NCBI GenBank assembly: GCA_002786065.1
Contig: NHNY01000005.1
Location: 868,001 to 932,000, forward strand
Source: Microcyclospora pomicola
Taxonomy: Eukaryota > Ascomycota > Dothideomycetes > Capnodiales
Reading direction: 5' to 3'
DNA length: 64,000 nucleotides
The notes below the pieces were generated by a model. That model was not told where the DNA came from. It did no database searches and worked only from the letters and a program-made list of their open reading frames with translations. Position numbers and translations under genes: made by a program. Of this stretch, positions 20,964 to 31,414 are shown piece after piece. The first letter of the stretch is position 1, and each line of letters opens with the position of its first letter.

Positions 20964-23900
20964 TCATGAATCACCGAAGAGACCCGCCAGACCCTCGAGA
21001 CCCATCTCTCCGCCATCTACAACGGCTGGCGGCTGCTCGACCTCCATGTATTGCGCAGCTTTGCCTGTCATGGTTTTCTTGCTGGAAGACGGTGCGGTCG
21101 GTGGCGGCCTTGCGATTTTGCCAGCCTCGTAAATACTGACGCCCCTGACCCCTTCCAGCAGCTCAAGCACCAGACTACGCTGCGTCCGCTCGTTTGACGT
21201 CTTGGCGAGCTTGACCAACGTCTTGTTCAGCTTGTTCAATGAGATGCTCGGCAGTGAACTGATCACATCTCGTGGCGTCTGGCTTTCTGGACTGTAGATC
21301 ACGAGAATTTGTGCAATGAGGGCTGCGAGGTCCTTTTGCATGTCCGCAAAGTACGGTTCGTGCAGAGATGTGATACATGCTTTGAGAACCTCGGAACAAA
21401 TATATTCACGAACATGCGCGGTGGCGGTGTTGGAGCTTGAAGCAGGAGTGAAATGCGGAATCATACCTCGGAACACTCGGCAGATGGTCTGGCAGCAGCG
21501 AGTATCTCTCATGCGGAGTGCATGTGTGCAGAAGAGGATCATAGGCTCTAGGACCGTCTCGTCGTTGAGCATGATTTGGCTCATCGATGGGGCGGGGCTG
21601 TGGCCATTGCCATTAGTCTGCGATCGCGGAGGCGCAATCTTGTCATGGTCGAGCAAGAAAGGCACGAATGAAACCATAGAGTATGTGAGCTGTCGAAGTA
21701 CACTTTCGATCCGCATCTCATCGGACAGTTCTTCGCCATCGGTGCTGCGCTGCGTGGCCTGATCGATGAGGCTCCACTCGTTACTGATCTTGGAGTCTAG
21801 CTTGGTGAACAATCCTTTCAACAGGGGAGGGAGGAAGCGTGCGCGGTGATGTGGCGGACAGCGCTGCACTAAACCTGTCGTCAGGTTGATGATGGGGTGT
21901 AGGTGATTTGCAGGCAGCGCATCTGCATCCGAGAAGAGTGCCTCTGCTAGCGGCTGTGCAAGATCAGCGAGACCGTAGAACTGTTCGTCGAATTTTGTCA
22001 TCAAGTAAATGATGTGGTAGCCTTGCTCGCGAATGTTTCGCATCGATCCTCTGACCACAGATGCAAAACCTTCGTAGCTTGTCCTTGAGCCATTGATGCG
22101 TGCATAGAATTCATCCTTACTTTCACTCGAGATGCCTGATTGCCAGAATCGGTCTTGTAGCGTTCGTTTAATGACCTCTTGAATAGGGGTGGGTAACTCC
22201 GACCATTCCGCTGGGTTGTGAAATGCTTGTGCATGGCGGAGCATTTGTAGTAGGTTAGGCAGCACTACAGGCAGCAAATCTGACCAGAGTGAACATGCGG
22301 TGTTGTATTCTTCTGAGCCTTGTTTGAGCTTCTCGGTTGTAGCTAGACCCATAGACTTGGTCATTCGTAGTGGTAGCGCATCTACCTTGTCCTTGATCGC
22401 CGTCTGACGTGCTTGACCTCTCTGATCCAGCTGCTGGGCAGTCCAGTCTTGGGTCTGATCGAATCGATACTCCGAATAGAAGTCTGCGATGTCTCCCAAG
22501 CTCAAGTACCTACAAAAGCTAGGGAAGTCTTTCGTGGCCGCTATAAGTGTTTCGTCTTGCCACGACTCGAAAATTGGCTTCAGCATTTGTTGCAGTCTAG
22601 TCATCTTGATGTCTCGAGGCAAATTCGTCGCACGGTGCAGAATCATAAACAGGAAAGCTTTATATCCCCAGACTAGTCTTGGATCGCTGCTGTGTGTCTG
22701 CGCGAGGTCATCGACCCGAGGCTCAAGCTCCTGATAGACTGCTAGTAACTCGTTGGAATACGCAATCGCTAATTTTTGCAGTTCCACGACTCGCAGTCCC
22801 TCGAAGGTTTTCACCGCCTCAGAAAACCCTGCATGTGCGGCGTTGTCGCTCAGGCGCATGGTAATGAGATGTTGCACGATTTGCAGAACGAAGTCTGCAC
22901 CAGGTCTGATGGTCTTCAAGATCATGACTAAAATGGACAGTATTTGCCCTGCAATTTCTGGGTCGTCAATAGGGAGGTCGATAACTGCATGACTCCATTC
23001 TTGGAGAGAGTTGTACGCGTTACGCTTGTCGGCCTCTGCTTTCGCATGGAGAGATTCTTCAGGTATCAGGCTAGCGGTATCAACGCACCAGAGTGAGAAT
23101 CCTTTCAACGCACTTGCGACCACGTTGAATTGTGCATCAAAGCGAAGGACAGCTAGTGTAGGTCTCGTATACGTGGCCGACTGCAATCCGTTTGCGAAGG
23201 TATATGGTCCTGCTTGCAGCATCTGCTGCATTTGTCCTAAGACGTGCTGCAGCGCCTCCATTGGTCTGGATCTAGCTATTGCTTGGATTATAGTGACACA
23301 ATAGCGCCTGTAATTACCCAGAAAGGCATGCCGTTCTGGCACGGTGTCGAAATCCTCATTCAGATATGCAACGATCTCATCATCAGCATCGTCAGGTATA
23401 CTTTCGTATCGTATCAATCGATCACTGCAGGTCTGGATCAACACGCCCAGAGCTTGCAAGACGAGGTCGATTATGGCACCTTCCTGGACACTCATGAGTC
23501 TGCTCCAGCTATGTAACACAGGAATGGAAACGACGAGGCTTTTTTGCTGCAGAACTCTAAGAAGAAGATCGAACAGTGCAGAAACGTCGAGCCCGCTGTT
23601 GAGATCCTCACTTGTTGCAAGCTTTGGGTAGTGAGTGATAGCATCTGCTAGCAGGGATATCATCTCAGACAACTTCTTTTGTAGAGTATGTTTGGTGTCA
23701 TCATCGCCAGGACCAGAGGCTGCGCGTTCGAACACCTGTGATATCAAAGCAACGCGGTCAGCTCGCAGTGCTTGTTGGTTTAGCGAAACCCAACACTCCC
23801 GGTATTGCGGACTGTATGGCCGAGCCAGTAGACCATAAAGCACCTCCGTGGCGGCGATTTGCATCTCCATGTCCTCTGTATAAAACGGCAGAAACAACGC

Positions 23901-24761
23901 ATCCACAGAGCCCACCTCTACAGCTGCCTTCAAGCTCACCCAGGCCATTGTCGGCCGTAAGGCGTGCAATGCTTTCAGCGCGCAGACCTGCATGCTGCGT
24001 GTCACGTCTTGGTCGCCTCCAAGCCGTATCTGCTTTACACACTCCGAAAAGAAGCCGCATAGCCTCGCTAACCATCCTTCTCCCTCTGCTCTGACTCCCC
24101 CTCTTTCTCCGCGCATATGCTTTATTTCCGCGTACATGCCAGCAGGTACCATGATTTCGTTGAGCGCGTGACCCAGAACATCGATCCTGAGTCCTGCCAC
24201 CGGATCCTCCAGGTTTATGATGTCCTCGCTGAGTGTCTCGAGAATGTACATGCACAGAATCTTTCCTGCGGCTCCTTTCTCGTGCCAGGGTCTGTCCCAT
24301 AGATTGACGAGAAGGTTGTCCATGTCCATCCACTCATCATCTCCCCACCAGCGCTTTGCAACCTCCACCCATAGTTGGCCAATCTTGCGTCCAATGTAGC
24401 CGGCCGACCCACCACCATTTCCCATGCCAACATCTTGATCACGAATTCCTCCAGCCAGACATTGCGTCCATCTTTTCACCTGCTGTTGCTGATCGGAGCT
24501 GTAGCTGCTCCACTTGTATCTCACGGAGTACTCCAACAATTGAAGGCCATAGTAACGGACCGCGGCATCTTGCGTCCAATCGTCTGCAAGGAGGAAGCCG
24601 TTGTGTGGCGCATCTGGCAATTGCTTGACGTTTTCTAGATGCTCAAGTGCTTGCTGCCGGATTGAGTTCGGTACCCGTGGATCGAGAGTGGCAGTGAGAG
24701 CTTGGATGATGGTCTCGACATGGCTCGTTGTGGATGTGGTGGGCTGCTCATCGTTGTTCAT
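20964..24761 (-). CDS. MSN5: Exportin-5 / Msn5-type karyopherin
   Basis: This is an importin-beta family nuclear transport receptor. Yeast Msn5 exports phosphorylated transcription factors; animal exportin-5 exports hairpin RNAs and tRNA. There is a single exon of 1265 residues, the usual size for the family (about 1200-1250). The N-terminus has the importin-beta N-terminal region (VRYYGLQLLEYSVRYKW, about residues 65-85) followed by an Xpo1-like helical region (IGQLWVEVAKRWWG; LETLSEDI, about 130-180). The remainder reads as alpha-helical HEAT repeats. The C-terminal part is Pro/Ala-rich before a final acidic GLEGLAGLFGDS. Its start is preceded by a 500-bp spacer from the stop of the DnaJ gene on the same strand, so it is not in an operon-like overlap. 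Confidence 0.88.
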   Translation of the reverse strand: MNNDEQPTTSTTSHVETIIQALTATLDPRVPNSIRQQALEHLENVKQLPDAPHNGFLLADDWTQDAAVRYYGLQLLEYSVRYKWSSYSSDQQQQVKRWTQCLAGGIRDQDVGMGNGGGSAGYIGRKIGQLWVEVAKRWWGDDEWMDMDNLLVNLWDRPWHEKGAAGKILCMYILETLSEDIINLEDPVAGLRIDVLGHALNEIMVPAGMYAEIKHMRGERGGVRAEGEGWLARLCGFFSECVKQIRLGGDQDVTRSMQVCALKALHALRPTMAWVSLKAAVEVGSVDALFLPFYTEDMEMQIAATEVLYGLLARPYSPQYRECWVSLNQQALRADRVALISQVFERAASGPGDDDTKHTLQKKLSEMISLLADAITHYPKLATSEDLNSGLDVSALFDLLLRVLQQKSLVVSIPVLHSWSRLMSVQEGAIIDLVLQALGVLIQTCSDRLIRYESIPDDADDEIVAYLNEDFDTVPERHAFLGNYRRYCVTIIQAIARSRPMEALQHVLGQMQQMLQAGPYTFANGLQSATYTRPTLAVLRFDAQFNVVASALKGFSLWCVDTASLIPEESLHAKAEADKRNAYNSLQEWSHAVIDLPIDDPEIAGQILSILVMILKTIRPGADFVLQIVQHLITMRLSDNAAHAGFSEAVKTFEGLRVVELQKLAIAYSNELLAVYQELEPRVDDLAQTHSSDPRLVWGYKAFLFMILHRATNLPRDIKMTRLQQMLKPIFESWQDETLIAATKDFPSFCRYLSLGDIADFYSEYRFDQTQDWTAQQLDQRGQARQTAIKDKVDALPLRMTKSMGLATTEKLKQGSEEYNTACSLWSDLLPVVLPNLLQMLRHAQAFHNPAEWSELPTPIQEVIKRTLQDRFWQSGISSESKDEFYARINGSRTSYEGFASVVRGSMRNIREQGYHIIYLMTKFDEQFYGLADLAQPLAEALFSDADALPANHLHPIINLTTGLVQRCPPHHRARFLPPLLKGLFTKLDSKISNEWSLIDQATQRSTDGEELSDEMRIESVLRQLTYSMVSFVPFLLDHDKIAPPRSQTNGNGHSPAPSMSQIMLNDETVLEPMILFCTHALRMRDTRCCQTICRVFRGMIPHFTPASSSNTATAHVREYICSEVLKACITSLHEPYFADMQKDLAALIAQILVIYSPESQTPRDVISSLPSISLNKLNKTLVKLAKTSNERTQRSLVLELLEGVRGVSIYEAGKIARPPPTAPSSSKKTMTGKAAQYMEVEQPPAVVDGGEMGLEGLAGLFGDS

Positions 24762-25261
24762 CGTTGTAGAGATATGGAGAGAAGGAAGGTGATGAGGTGG
24801 AGAGAAGGATATAAGACTCGGCAGCGTTGCATGAGGGTCAACTTTCCATTGTGTCGCTGCTTGCGGTCATGCGTTTGGAGTCTGAGCTTGGTGGGATGTG
24901 AAGGTGCAAAGCATGTGACAACACGATGTCCACTTTGGTATGCGGGATCAGGAATCTGAGAGGAAGTATGTTGAAGTAAGCATTGACGAAGACGGTGTTC
25001 TCGTGACAGCGTATGTGTTGGTCAAGTGACCCTCTGATAGTGGGCTAGGTATGAAGCAGCGTATAGGTATGAACGAAATGGCTCTATCGATAGCGGAGAA
25101 GCTTGAGGATCACGCGTTTAATTCAAATGAGACGCGCGGGACGCGACGGGACATAATCGATATGTAGGTACGCGGGACATATTCCAACATCATGCTTAGC
25201 CGAGCTCAAGATGTTTCCGCCAAACGCCAACACTCCTGCTAATGTAATGTAAAGCAATGGT
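24762..25261. other. Intergenic spacer, exportin promoter
   Basis: These 500 bp lie between two genes on the minus strand: the promoter of the exportin gene and the 3' end of the DnaJ gene. No gene, repeat or clear element was seen. Confidence 0.5.
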
Positions 25262-26866
25262 CTAGAATGGGAATCCGCCCGGAAACTGAAACCCTCCGCC
25301 ACCTGCCTGGAACTTGAATCCTCCTCCTCCTCCACCGCCGCCTCCTGCACGCTGCTGAAAGAAGATTGGCTGTCCTCCAGGTCCGTGGCCAAATGGGCTC
25401 CCCTGATGAGAGTGTCCGCCACTTTGAGGATCATTCGGGTCGTCGCCGCGATCGAATCGCTCTTTCAGCTCCGGTGTGGAGAGTACTTCGTGGGCTTCAT
25501 TGATGGCTGCCATCTTCTTTTGGGCCTCTTCTTGCGTGATTCCATTCAAATGTGCTTTGTCGGGATGATTTTGCACGGACAACCTACGGTATGCACGCTT
25601 GATCTCTCGCTCGTCCGCATCGCGCGAGACTCCAAGAACTTTGTAGTAGTCTTTTTGTTTGCTTCGCTTCAGGAGCGTATGTGCCTTGTTAGTGAGCTCG
25701 TTGATCTTTGAGGTCTTGCCGTGTGCTTCCTCAGCCGCGTTGAGCGTGCTGATGGCCTGCTCGAACTCGTCGGCATCTATCTGTCGCGTGGCTTTGCTAA
25801 TAAGCCCAGGGAGGGATTCAGGATTGTGTTGTAGAGCTTCATCGCAGTAGATTTGAGATTTCTTGCCGTTATTCATCTCGGTATAAGCTTCGCAGGTCTT
25901 TTCGACAAGCTGAGCATACAGAGATTCTCCTGCCTTGGGGTGGATGTAGCCTGCGTCCCTGTAGGTCTTGATATCTTCCTTGACCTCCTCGAGCAGCCCT
26001 GTCTCGTCATCACTAATCCTGACGAGGAGTTTTACTGCTGACGCATATTGTCTCTTCTCGAAAAGCTTATTGAGTTTTTTCAATGCCTTGTCGATCGATT
26101 TCTCCGATTTTCGTAGTTTCGAGCAAGCTTTGCTGTCCGGATCGTTCTGAAGACACTTCGAGGCTGCCATGATGCCTTTATCTGTCTCGCCAATCGAATA
26201 GAAAGTCATGGCTGAAATCTGTAAATAGGGCTCCAACAGTCCACTATTGATCTGTAGCGCGTGATTCAGATCTGCCATAGCTTCCATAATCTCGCCCTTC
26301 TCAAGCCTACATCTTGCTCTTCTTTGTCGTAGTTCCAAAGCTGTGCCCGCCACCAAGATAGCCGTGCCAGCATGCGTAACACATCCTTCCCAATCTCCAG
26401 ACTTTTCCGCGTCAAATGAAAGCTTTTCGGCGCCTTCTGCCTCGTCCAGGTCTGCGAAATCTTGCAACTCTTGCTTTCCCGCAGTGATATAATCTTTTCT
26501 TGCACCTGCCCAATCCGCATTACGACTCTTGATCTTTGCCCGTTGGGTTAGAGCACCTTCGAATCCGGGCTTCAGCGTCAGAACATGGTCAAAGTCTTTG
26601 TTGGCTTGCACAGTGCGGCCCATGGATAGGTATGTTGCGCCTCGCTTGAAAATGGCTAGGTAATTGCTGGGGTCTTTCTGAATCGCGATATCGAAGTACA
26701 TAAGAGCATCTTGGGCATTGCCTTGAGCCAGGTTGCTATTGGCACTCGCCAGTAGTTGCGACAATGGTGTGTCTGCTGGCACATCTGACGCCGAAAGCGC
26801 TGTGGTGAAGGGTACAGTGGATAGGCACAATGCGCCCAGCGCAATAGAGGGGAGCCGTATGATCAT
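25262..26866 (-). CDS. ER-lumenal TPR/J-domain co-chaperone (P58IPK/DNAJC3 type)
   Basis: This is a co-chaperone that binds unfolded clients through TPRs and stimulates the Hsp70 BiP in the ER lumen. There is a single exon of 534 residues. The N-terminus is a signal peptide (about 1-24, IALGALCLSTVPFTTALSA). TPR-like helix pairs run from about residue 32 to 395 (for example LAQGNAQDALMYFDIAI, YLAIFKRGATYLSMG). The J domain spans about 404-470 with DYYKVLGV and the catalytic HPD near residue 432, and is followed by a Gly/Phe-rich tail ending in GGFPF. No HDEL-type retention signal is present, as in animal DNAJC3. It is divergent from the glucosidase gene across 541 bp. UPR control is known for animal homologues and is only possible here. 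Confidence 0.9.
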   Translation of the reverse strand: MIIRLPSIALGALCLSTVPFTTALSASDVPADTPLSQLLASANSNLAQGNAQDALMYFDIAIQKDPSNYLAIFKRGATYLSMGRTVQANKDFDHVLTLKPGFEGALTQRAKIKSRNADWAGARKDYITAGKQELQDFADLDEAEGAEKLSFDAEKSGDWEGCVTHAGTAILVAGTALELRQRRARCRLEKGEIMEAMADLNHALQINSGLLEPYLQISAMTFYSIGETDKGIMAASKCLQNDPDSKACSKLRKSEKSIDKALKKLNKLFEKRQYASAVKLLVRISDDETGLLEEVKEDIKTYRDAGYIHPKAGESLYAQLVEKTCEAYTEMNNGKKSQIYCDEALQHNPESLPGLISKATRQIDADEFEQAISTLNAAEEAHGKTSKINELTNKAHTLLKRSKQKDYYKVLGVSRDADEREIKRAYRRLSVQNHPDKAHLNGITQEEAQKKMAAINEAHEVLSTPELKERFDRGDDPNDPQSGGHSHQGSPFGHGPGGQPIFFQQRAGGGGGGGGGFKFQAGGGGFQFPGGFPF

Positions 26867-27407
26867 GACGTTATGGACGAAGGTATTTGTTTGATGGCCA
26901 GGTTGAAGTTCGAGAGTAGGAGATCGAGTCTCAGTGACAGGCCCCGAGATTCAAAAGATGTGGACACATTGACTGGTGAAGCAAAGTGTCATGATCTGTG
27001 TCGGGTCCGGAGATCCTGGCGCCACTACGTTCCAGTAGTGTAACCACGCGCCGCAGACGCTAGTTTAAGGTTGTACGATTGAGCCACATCTGGCAAGCGC
27101 AGCCACATCACGCGTGGCAGACGGGTTCATGACGGCATGGCTCGCATGAGCTCAAACCACACATCATGCAAGACATATCACTATCGCTCGAATGATTTCG
27201 TACTGCTCCTCAACCCCATCCTCCACCCTGGGGCCTACATTGTTGTACAATTTTCACGAGAACTAATTGTACAGTTGTACCTCCTTCCAGACGACACGCC
27301 TTAATATCCCAATGGCCACGACGACAGCCGTATCTTAATCGCAACCGTACTCACGTTCCTAGGCACCGAGAAATATAGAACTCAAGTTCACACACCATTG
27401 AGACCAG
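26867..27407. promoter_or_regulatory. Shared divergent promoter, DnaJ co-chaperone / glucosidase
   Basis: These 541 bp separate the two start codons. At 27102-27118 there is an interrupted palindrome, GCCAC-N7-GTGGC, containing CACGCGTGG. It somewhat resembles a bZIP or UPR-type site but is not an exact match to the yeast UPRE. No TATA box is obvious. The function is inferred from position. Confidence 0.4.
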
Positions 27408-29696
27408 ATGTCTTCCTTTCGTTTACGTATCGACGGCGCCTCGTTCCGCGACCGGAGTAACCGCGAAGTCACGCTACACGGAATCAACATTGCTGGAGAC
27501 ACCAAATTACCAGCACATCCGGAGGTCTCTTCGCATATCAAGGAGAATTTCTTCAATGACAAGGTATCGTTCGTTGACCGTCCATTTCGCGTCGAAGATG
27601 CACACACCCATTTCTCGCGGCTGAAGCGATGGGGCTTCAACACGATTCGATACATCTTTACCTGGGAAGCATTGGAGCATGAGGGTCCCGGCATATACGA
27701 TGACGAATTCGTGGAACATACCATCAAGTTACTCCGTATAGCAAAAGAGTATGAGTTTTACGTGTTCATGGACCCCCATCAGGATGTGTGGTCAAGATTC
27801 ACTGGTGGATCAGGGGCGCCGATGTGGACCGTATATGCCTGTGGGCTTGATCCCAAGAAATTCGCTGTAACGGAGGCAGCGCTTGTACAAAACACGTGGC
27901 CAGATCCTGCCGATTTCCCAAAGATGGTGTGGGCCACGAACTATTATCGACTGGCCTGCCAAACGATATTTACGTTTTTCTTTTCTGGGCGAGATTTCGC
28001 ACCCAAGTGTGTGATAGATGGCAAGAATATTCAGGACTGGTTGCAGGATCATTTCATAGGGGCATGCCAGCATCTTGCGCAGAAGATCCACGATGCGGGC
28101 GATCTTGAGGGAGAAGTGGTGATTGGATACGAGAGTGTCAATGAGCCCAACAAGGGCTACCTTGGTCACCCTGGCCTGGCGACTATTCCGAAAGAACAGA
28201 ACTTGCGCAAGGGCACGACTCCGACCGCGTTCCAGGCAATGCTTACGGGCTCTGGTCGTGCAATAGAAGTTGATACTTGGGATTTTGGAGGGTTCGGGCC
28301 ATTCAAGAGTGGAGTCCAGCTCGTTGATCCGAAGGGCGAGTCAGCATGGCTGGACCCTCTGACATGGGACGACAGTAAGTATGGTTGGAAGCGTGCGGAG
28401 AGTTGGAAGCTTGGGGTCGACATCTGGGCTCAACATGGTGTTTGGAATCCGGATACCGACGAGCTGAAGTTGCCACAATACTTTACGAAACACCCAACAT
28501 CTGGCGTTGAGCTGGATCAGGACCATTGGACGAACAACAACTTCCTCGATTATTATCGGAAATATAAGAATGCCATCCGAAGTGTATGGCCAGATGCGAT
28601 GATGCTGATGCAGCCCAGTCCGTTTGAGATCCCGCCTCGAATCAAGGGCACGAAGGATGACGATCCAAACATGATATTTGCCTCTCATTTTTACGATGGT
28701 ATAACTCTGATCACTAAGAAATGGAACAAGCTTTGGAATGTTGATGTGCTTGGAGTGCTTCGAGGTCGTTACTCAAGTCCAGCATTTGCGATTAAGATTG
28801 GAGAATCAGCAATTCGAAACTGCTTCAAGGACCAGCTTGGCGAGATCCGTCGGGAGGGTACCGATCACATGGGTGAGCACCCGTGCATCTATACCGAGAT
28901 CGGAATCCCCTATGACATGGATGGCCAAAAGGCATACAAGACCGGCGACTATGGCTCCCAGGTCGCTGCCATTGACGCCAACCTTTTTGCTGTGGAAGGC
29001 GCCAGGGTCGCTGGATTCACCTGGTGGGTTTACACGGCAAGCAATTCGCATTACTGGGGCGACAACTGGAATGGTGAAGATCTCAGCATCTTTTCCTCCG
29101 AGGACAGGCCATTACCACCCTCGTCGTATACAACTGCGCGTGGTGCATCTTCTCTCGATGCCTCGAGTCCAAACTACTCGGAAAGTCAGAGTGGAAGTAA
29201 TGTGCCTGTGTCTCCCGATAGCCTCCACAAGACTCTATCTGTCGAAGACATGGCTTCAAGCCATTCACGGCATATGCAACCAAATGAGACGCCTGGCTAC
29301 CGTGCAGCTGAAGCTTACGTCCGTCCTACGCCTGTTGCCACCCATGGATCAATAACGTCCTTCGGCTTCGACCTGAAGAACTGTACCTTTACGCTTGCTC
29401 TTACCGCTGGCACAGCGACACCCCAGGACACGCCAACAGAGATCTTTCTCCCTGACTTCCACTTTCCACAAGGACAGACCAACGTGGAAGTCACGGGGGG
29501 GAAGTGGACGATACAGACTGATGAGGTAACAGAGGGGTCGCCACAGCAGATTCTGAGATGGTGGCATGGTGAAGGCGAACAGAAGATTGTTGTCAAGGGC
29601 ATCAAACGGAAGAGAGGCGCATTAGCAGTCACGGAGGAAGAAGAAGGATATCTAGAGGCTTATTGGCAGATGGGCAAGAACTGCACGGTCATGTGA
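27408..29696 (+). CDS. GH5 ergosteryl-beta-glucosidase (EGCrP2/Sgl1/Egh1 type)
   Basis: This is a glycoside hydrolase family 5 enzyme that cleaves glucose from steryl glucosides (ergosteryl glucoside); homologues are Cryptococcus EGCrP2/Sgl1 and yeast Egh1 (YIR007W). There is a single exon of 762 residues, the usual length. The TIM-barrel start LHGINIAG and RWGFNTIRYIFTWEALE are classic GH5 strands, with MDPHQDVWSR after them. The catalytic acid/base is Glu246 in ESVNEPN and the nucleophile Glu497 in YTEIGIPYD. A Ser-rich linker at about 590-630 precedes the C-terminal beta-sandwich domain typical of this subgroup. There is no signal peptide, which fits the cytosolic location known for the family. 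The C-terminus is CTVM, a CaaX-like sequence, which may be chance or a prenylation site. Confidence 0.9.
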   Translation: MSSFRLRIDGASFRDRSNREVTLHGINIAGDTKLPAHPEVSSHIKENFFNDKVSFVDRPFRVEDAHTHFSRLKRWGFNTIRYIFTWEALEHEGPGIYDDEFVEHTIKLLRIAKEYEFYVFMDPHQDVWSRFTGGSGAPMWTVYACGLDPKKFAVTEAALVQNTWPDPADFPKMVWATNYYRLACQTIFTFFFSGRDFAPKCVIDGKNIQDWLQDHFIGACQHLAQKIHDAGDLEGEVVIGYESVNEPNKGYLGHPGLATIPKEQNLRKGTTPTAFQAMLTGSGRAIEVDTWDFGGFGPFKSGVQLVDPKGESAWLDPLTWDDSKYGWKRAESWKLGVDIWAQHGVWNPDTDELKLPQYFTKHPTSGVELDQDHWTNNNFLDYYRKYKNAIRSVWPDAMMLMQPSPFEIPPRIKGTKDDDPNMIFASHFYDGITLITKKWNKLWNVDVLGVLRGRYSSPAFAIKIGESAIRNCFKDQLGEIRREGTDHMGEHPCIYTEIGIPYDMDGQKAYKTGDYGSQVAAIDANLFAVEGARVAGFTWWVYTASNSHYWGDNWNGEDLSIFSSEDRPLPPSSYTTARGASSLDASSPNYSESQSGSNVPVSPDSLHKTLSVEDMASSHSRHMQPNETPGYRAAEAYVRPTPVATHGSITSFGFDLKNCTFTLALTAGTATPQDTPTEIFLPDFHFPQGQTNVEVTGGKWTIQTDEVTEGSPQQILRWWHGEGEQKIVVKGIKRKRGALAVTEEEEGYLEAYWQMGKNCTVM

Positions 29697-30216
29697 GGGG
29701 TCGATGATGGTGATCATGGAGACGATGGAATGTTCACAGCTAATAGAATCCCTATCGGTATCCTACCATGCGTGCGCTTGTCGCTAAGATGTACATTGCC
29801 CGCGAAATGCCATCGATCCCCAGATAGGGCTCATCGACGTCCAAGGCGCCGCCCTTTATTGTGGCATCAGAAGTTGGCATGTGAAAGCCGACAATGGCGG
29901 CTTCACTTGGCCCGCCGCTTCACTTGAAACAAACGACGACGCATTCATCCTCCCACAATCCTTAGCACACCATCGATATTCCCTCGCTTTGTTCTACAAT
30001 ACCATTATACGTGTCCTGGATACGCATGTTTCCTCCATCGAAACACAGCATACTTGACACCATCGACTAATGCCCACCTCATCCATTCAAAGCATCTGAG
30101 TTACCTTCACTGCATATTTGAACATCTTACCGAGCCGTCAAGATCACTTAGTCATTCAACCTGGTCTCGAGTACGACAATCGCTCAGCCACAGGAACGAG
30201 GCTTTCCACACCAAAT
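29697..30216. other. Intergenic, promoter of the unknown 303-residue protein
   Basis: This 520-bp spacer lies between two plus-strand genes. The second half is CT-rich, as is common in fungal leaders. No other feature was seen. Confidence 0.45.
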
Positions 30217-31128
30217 ATGCCCACCACCCAAATGATGAAGGACTACATGCTGTCGCGCAAGCGAGTCGCCTCTGCAACCGAGCCAACGTGCCTGCCTTCG
30301 AGCAAGAAGCAGAAGACCAGTGCCGTCGATCCCGCCGCCAAGAAGCAGCTGGTGGAGTACGACCCTAACAGTGAGGCCCCGCGAAGCAAGCTCTACACGC
30401 CCTCCGAGGTGTCGCTCCGCGATGTGCGAGGACGTCAGCTCGAGGGTTCTCGTTTCAGGCTGTATTACAAGGGCTCGACGATGGACATCAAAAGTCTGCG
30501 CTGCCGGATGAGCGTCTCCATCGGCTGCCACAGTAACAAGATCGATTTCCGTCTGCCCAAGGGGTGGACCCAGCCGCTGAGGGAGGAAGACCGGCTGAAG
30601 ACCGACGTGGTCATCACGGAGATCATCGGAGAAGACGACACGGGCTATCACTGCTATGCGGAGACTGAAGTGTTCGGCGGGGTGTGGTACGCGAGGGTCA
30701 AGTTCGACAAAGTCTTCGTCGAGGAGCCGGTGGTGATGCGATGGCTGGCGAGTCAGGGGCAAATCAGCGAGATCCGTGAGATGATCGAGGAGTGTCCTTC
30801 TCCTGAGGTTGAGGCAGCGTACTCCTACTTCCGCACCATCAGCGTGATCAGCCGGCCGCAGAAGGGGTGCGCAGAGCCGATTTACAACTTGCTTGTCGAC
30901 AGCTGGGATGGCTTGACGTCAATGGAGGTCGAAGGTGAACTGATCCATAGCGAGGTGGTCTATCGTGGGGACGAAAGGGAGAAGCGTCTGTGGCTGAAGC
31001 TGAGATTGCAGATCGTGCCGGGCGAGGCATCTGGTCGCTTCATCTATGTGTCTGGGGACGTGGAATCGGAGTCGTGGGTCCATGGGCGGTTCAGAGACGA
31101 TTTTCCTGGCGAATTGCTCCAGGAGTGA
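30217..31128 (+). CDS. Unrecognised conserved-looking protein, 303 residues
   Basis: I do not recognise this protein. It is an uninterrupted frame with strong GC-ending codon use, which supports real coding. The chosen ATG gives MPTTQMMKDYMLSRKR; the frame continues 33 codons further up, but only from a TTG. The first 60 residues are basic and look disordered, with a possible nuclear signal (SSKKQKT). The rest looks like an ordered alpha/beta fold, with alternating beta-strand-like segments (LKTDVVITEII, GGVWYARVKFDKVFV, KRLWLKLRLQIV) and a helix EIREMIEECPSPEVEAAYSY. There is no signal peptide or membrane segment. Its neighbours give no functional hint. Confidence 0.7.
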   Translation: MPTTQMMKDYMLSRKRVASATEPTCLPSSKKQKTSAVDPAAKKQLVEYDPNSEAPRSKLYTPSEVSLRDVRGRQLEGSRFRLYYKGSTMDIKSLRCRMSVSIGCHSNKIDFRLPKGWTQPLREEDRLKTDVVITEIIGEDDTGYHCYAETEVFGGVWYARVKFDKVFVEEPVVMRWLASQGQISEIREMIEECPSPEVEAAYSYFRTISVISRPQKGCAEPIYNLLVDSWDGLTSMEVEGELIHSEVVYRGDEREKRLWLKLRLQIVPGEASGRFIYVSGDVESESWVHGRFRDDFPGELLQE

Positions 31129-31414
31129 GGCCGTTCGTGGGGTCTTGGCCAGATCGGATTGCTCTACCGCTCAAGAAAGGGTACAATTGAAACAGCCCGT
31201 AGGTTTATACAGCTATCATCAATCGAGTAGCGAACTCGACGCCATTGACGAGGCGTGTTCATTCTTAGCAGACTGCACTTCTGATACAAAGCTTGTTCTT
31301 ATCTTGGTCATGAAGTGATTGGCATAATCTCACGACTCGCAGATTCATTTTCCCAGACGAAAATACAGGTAAGTATGGCACAAATCGTTCTGGCAAGACG
31401 ACGTGTAAGGGATA

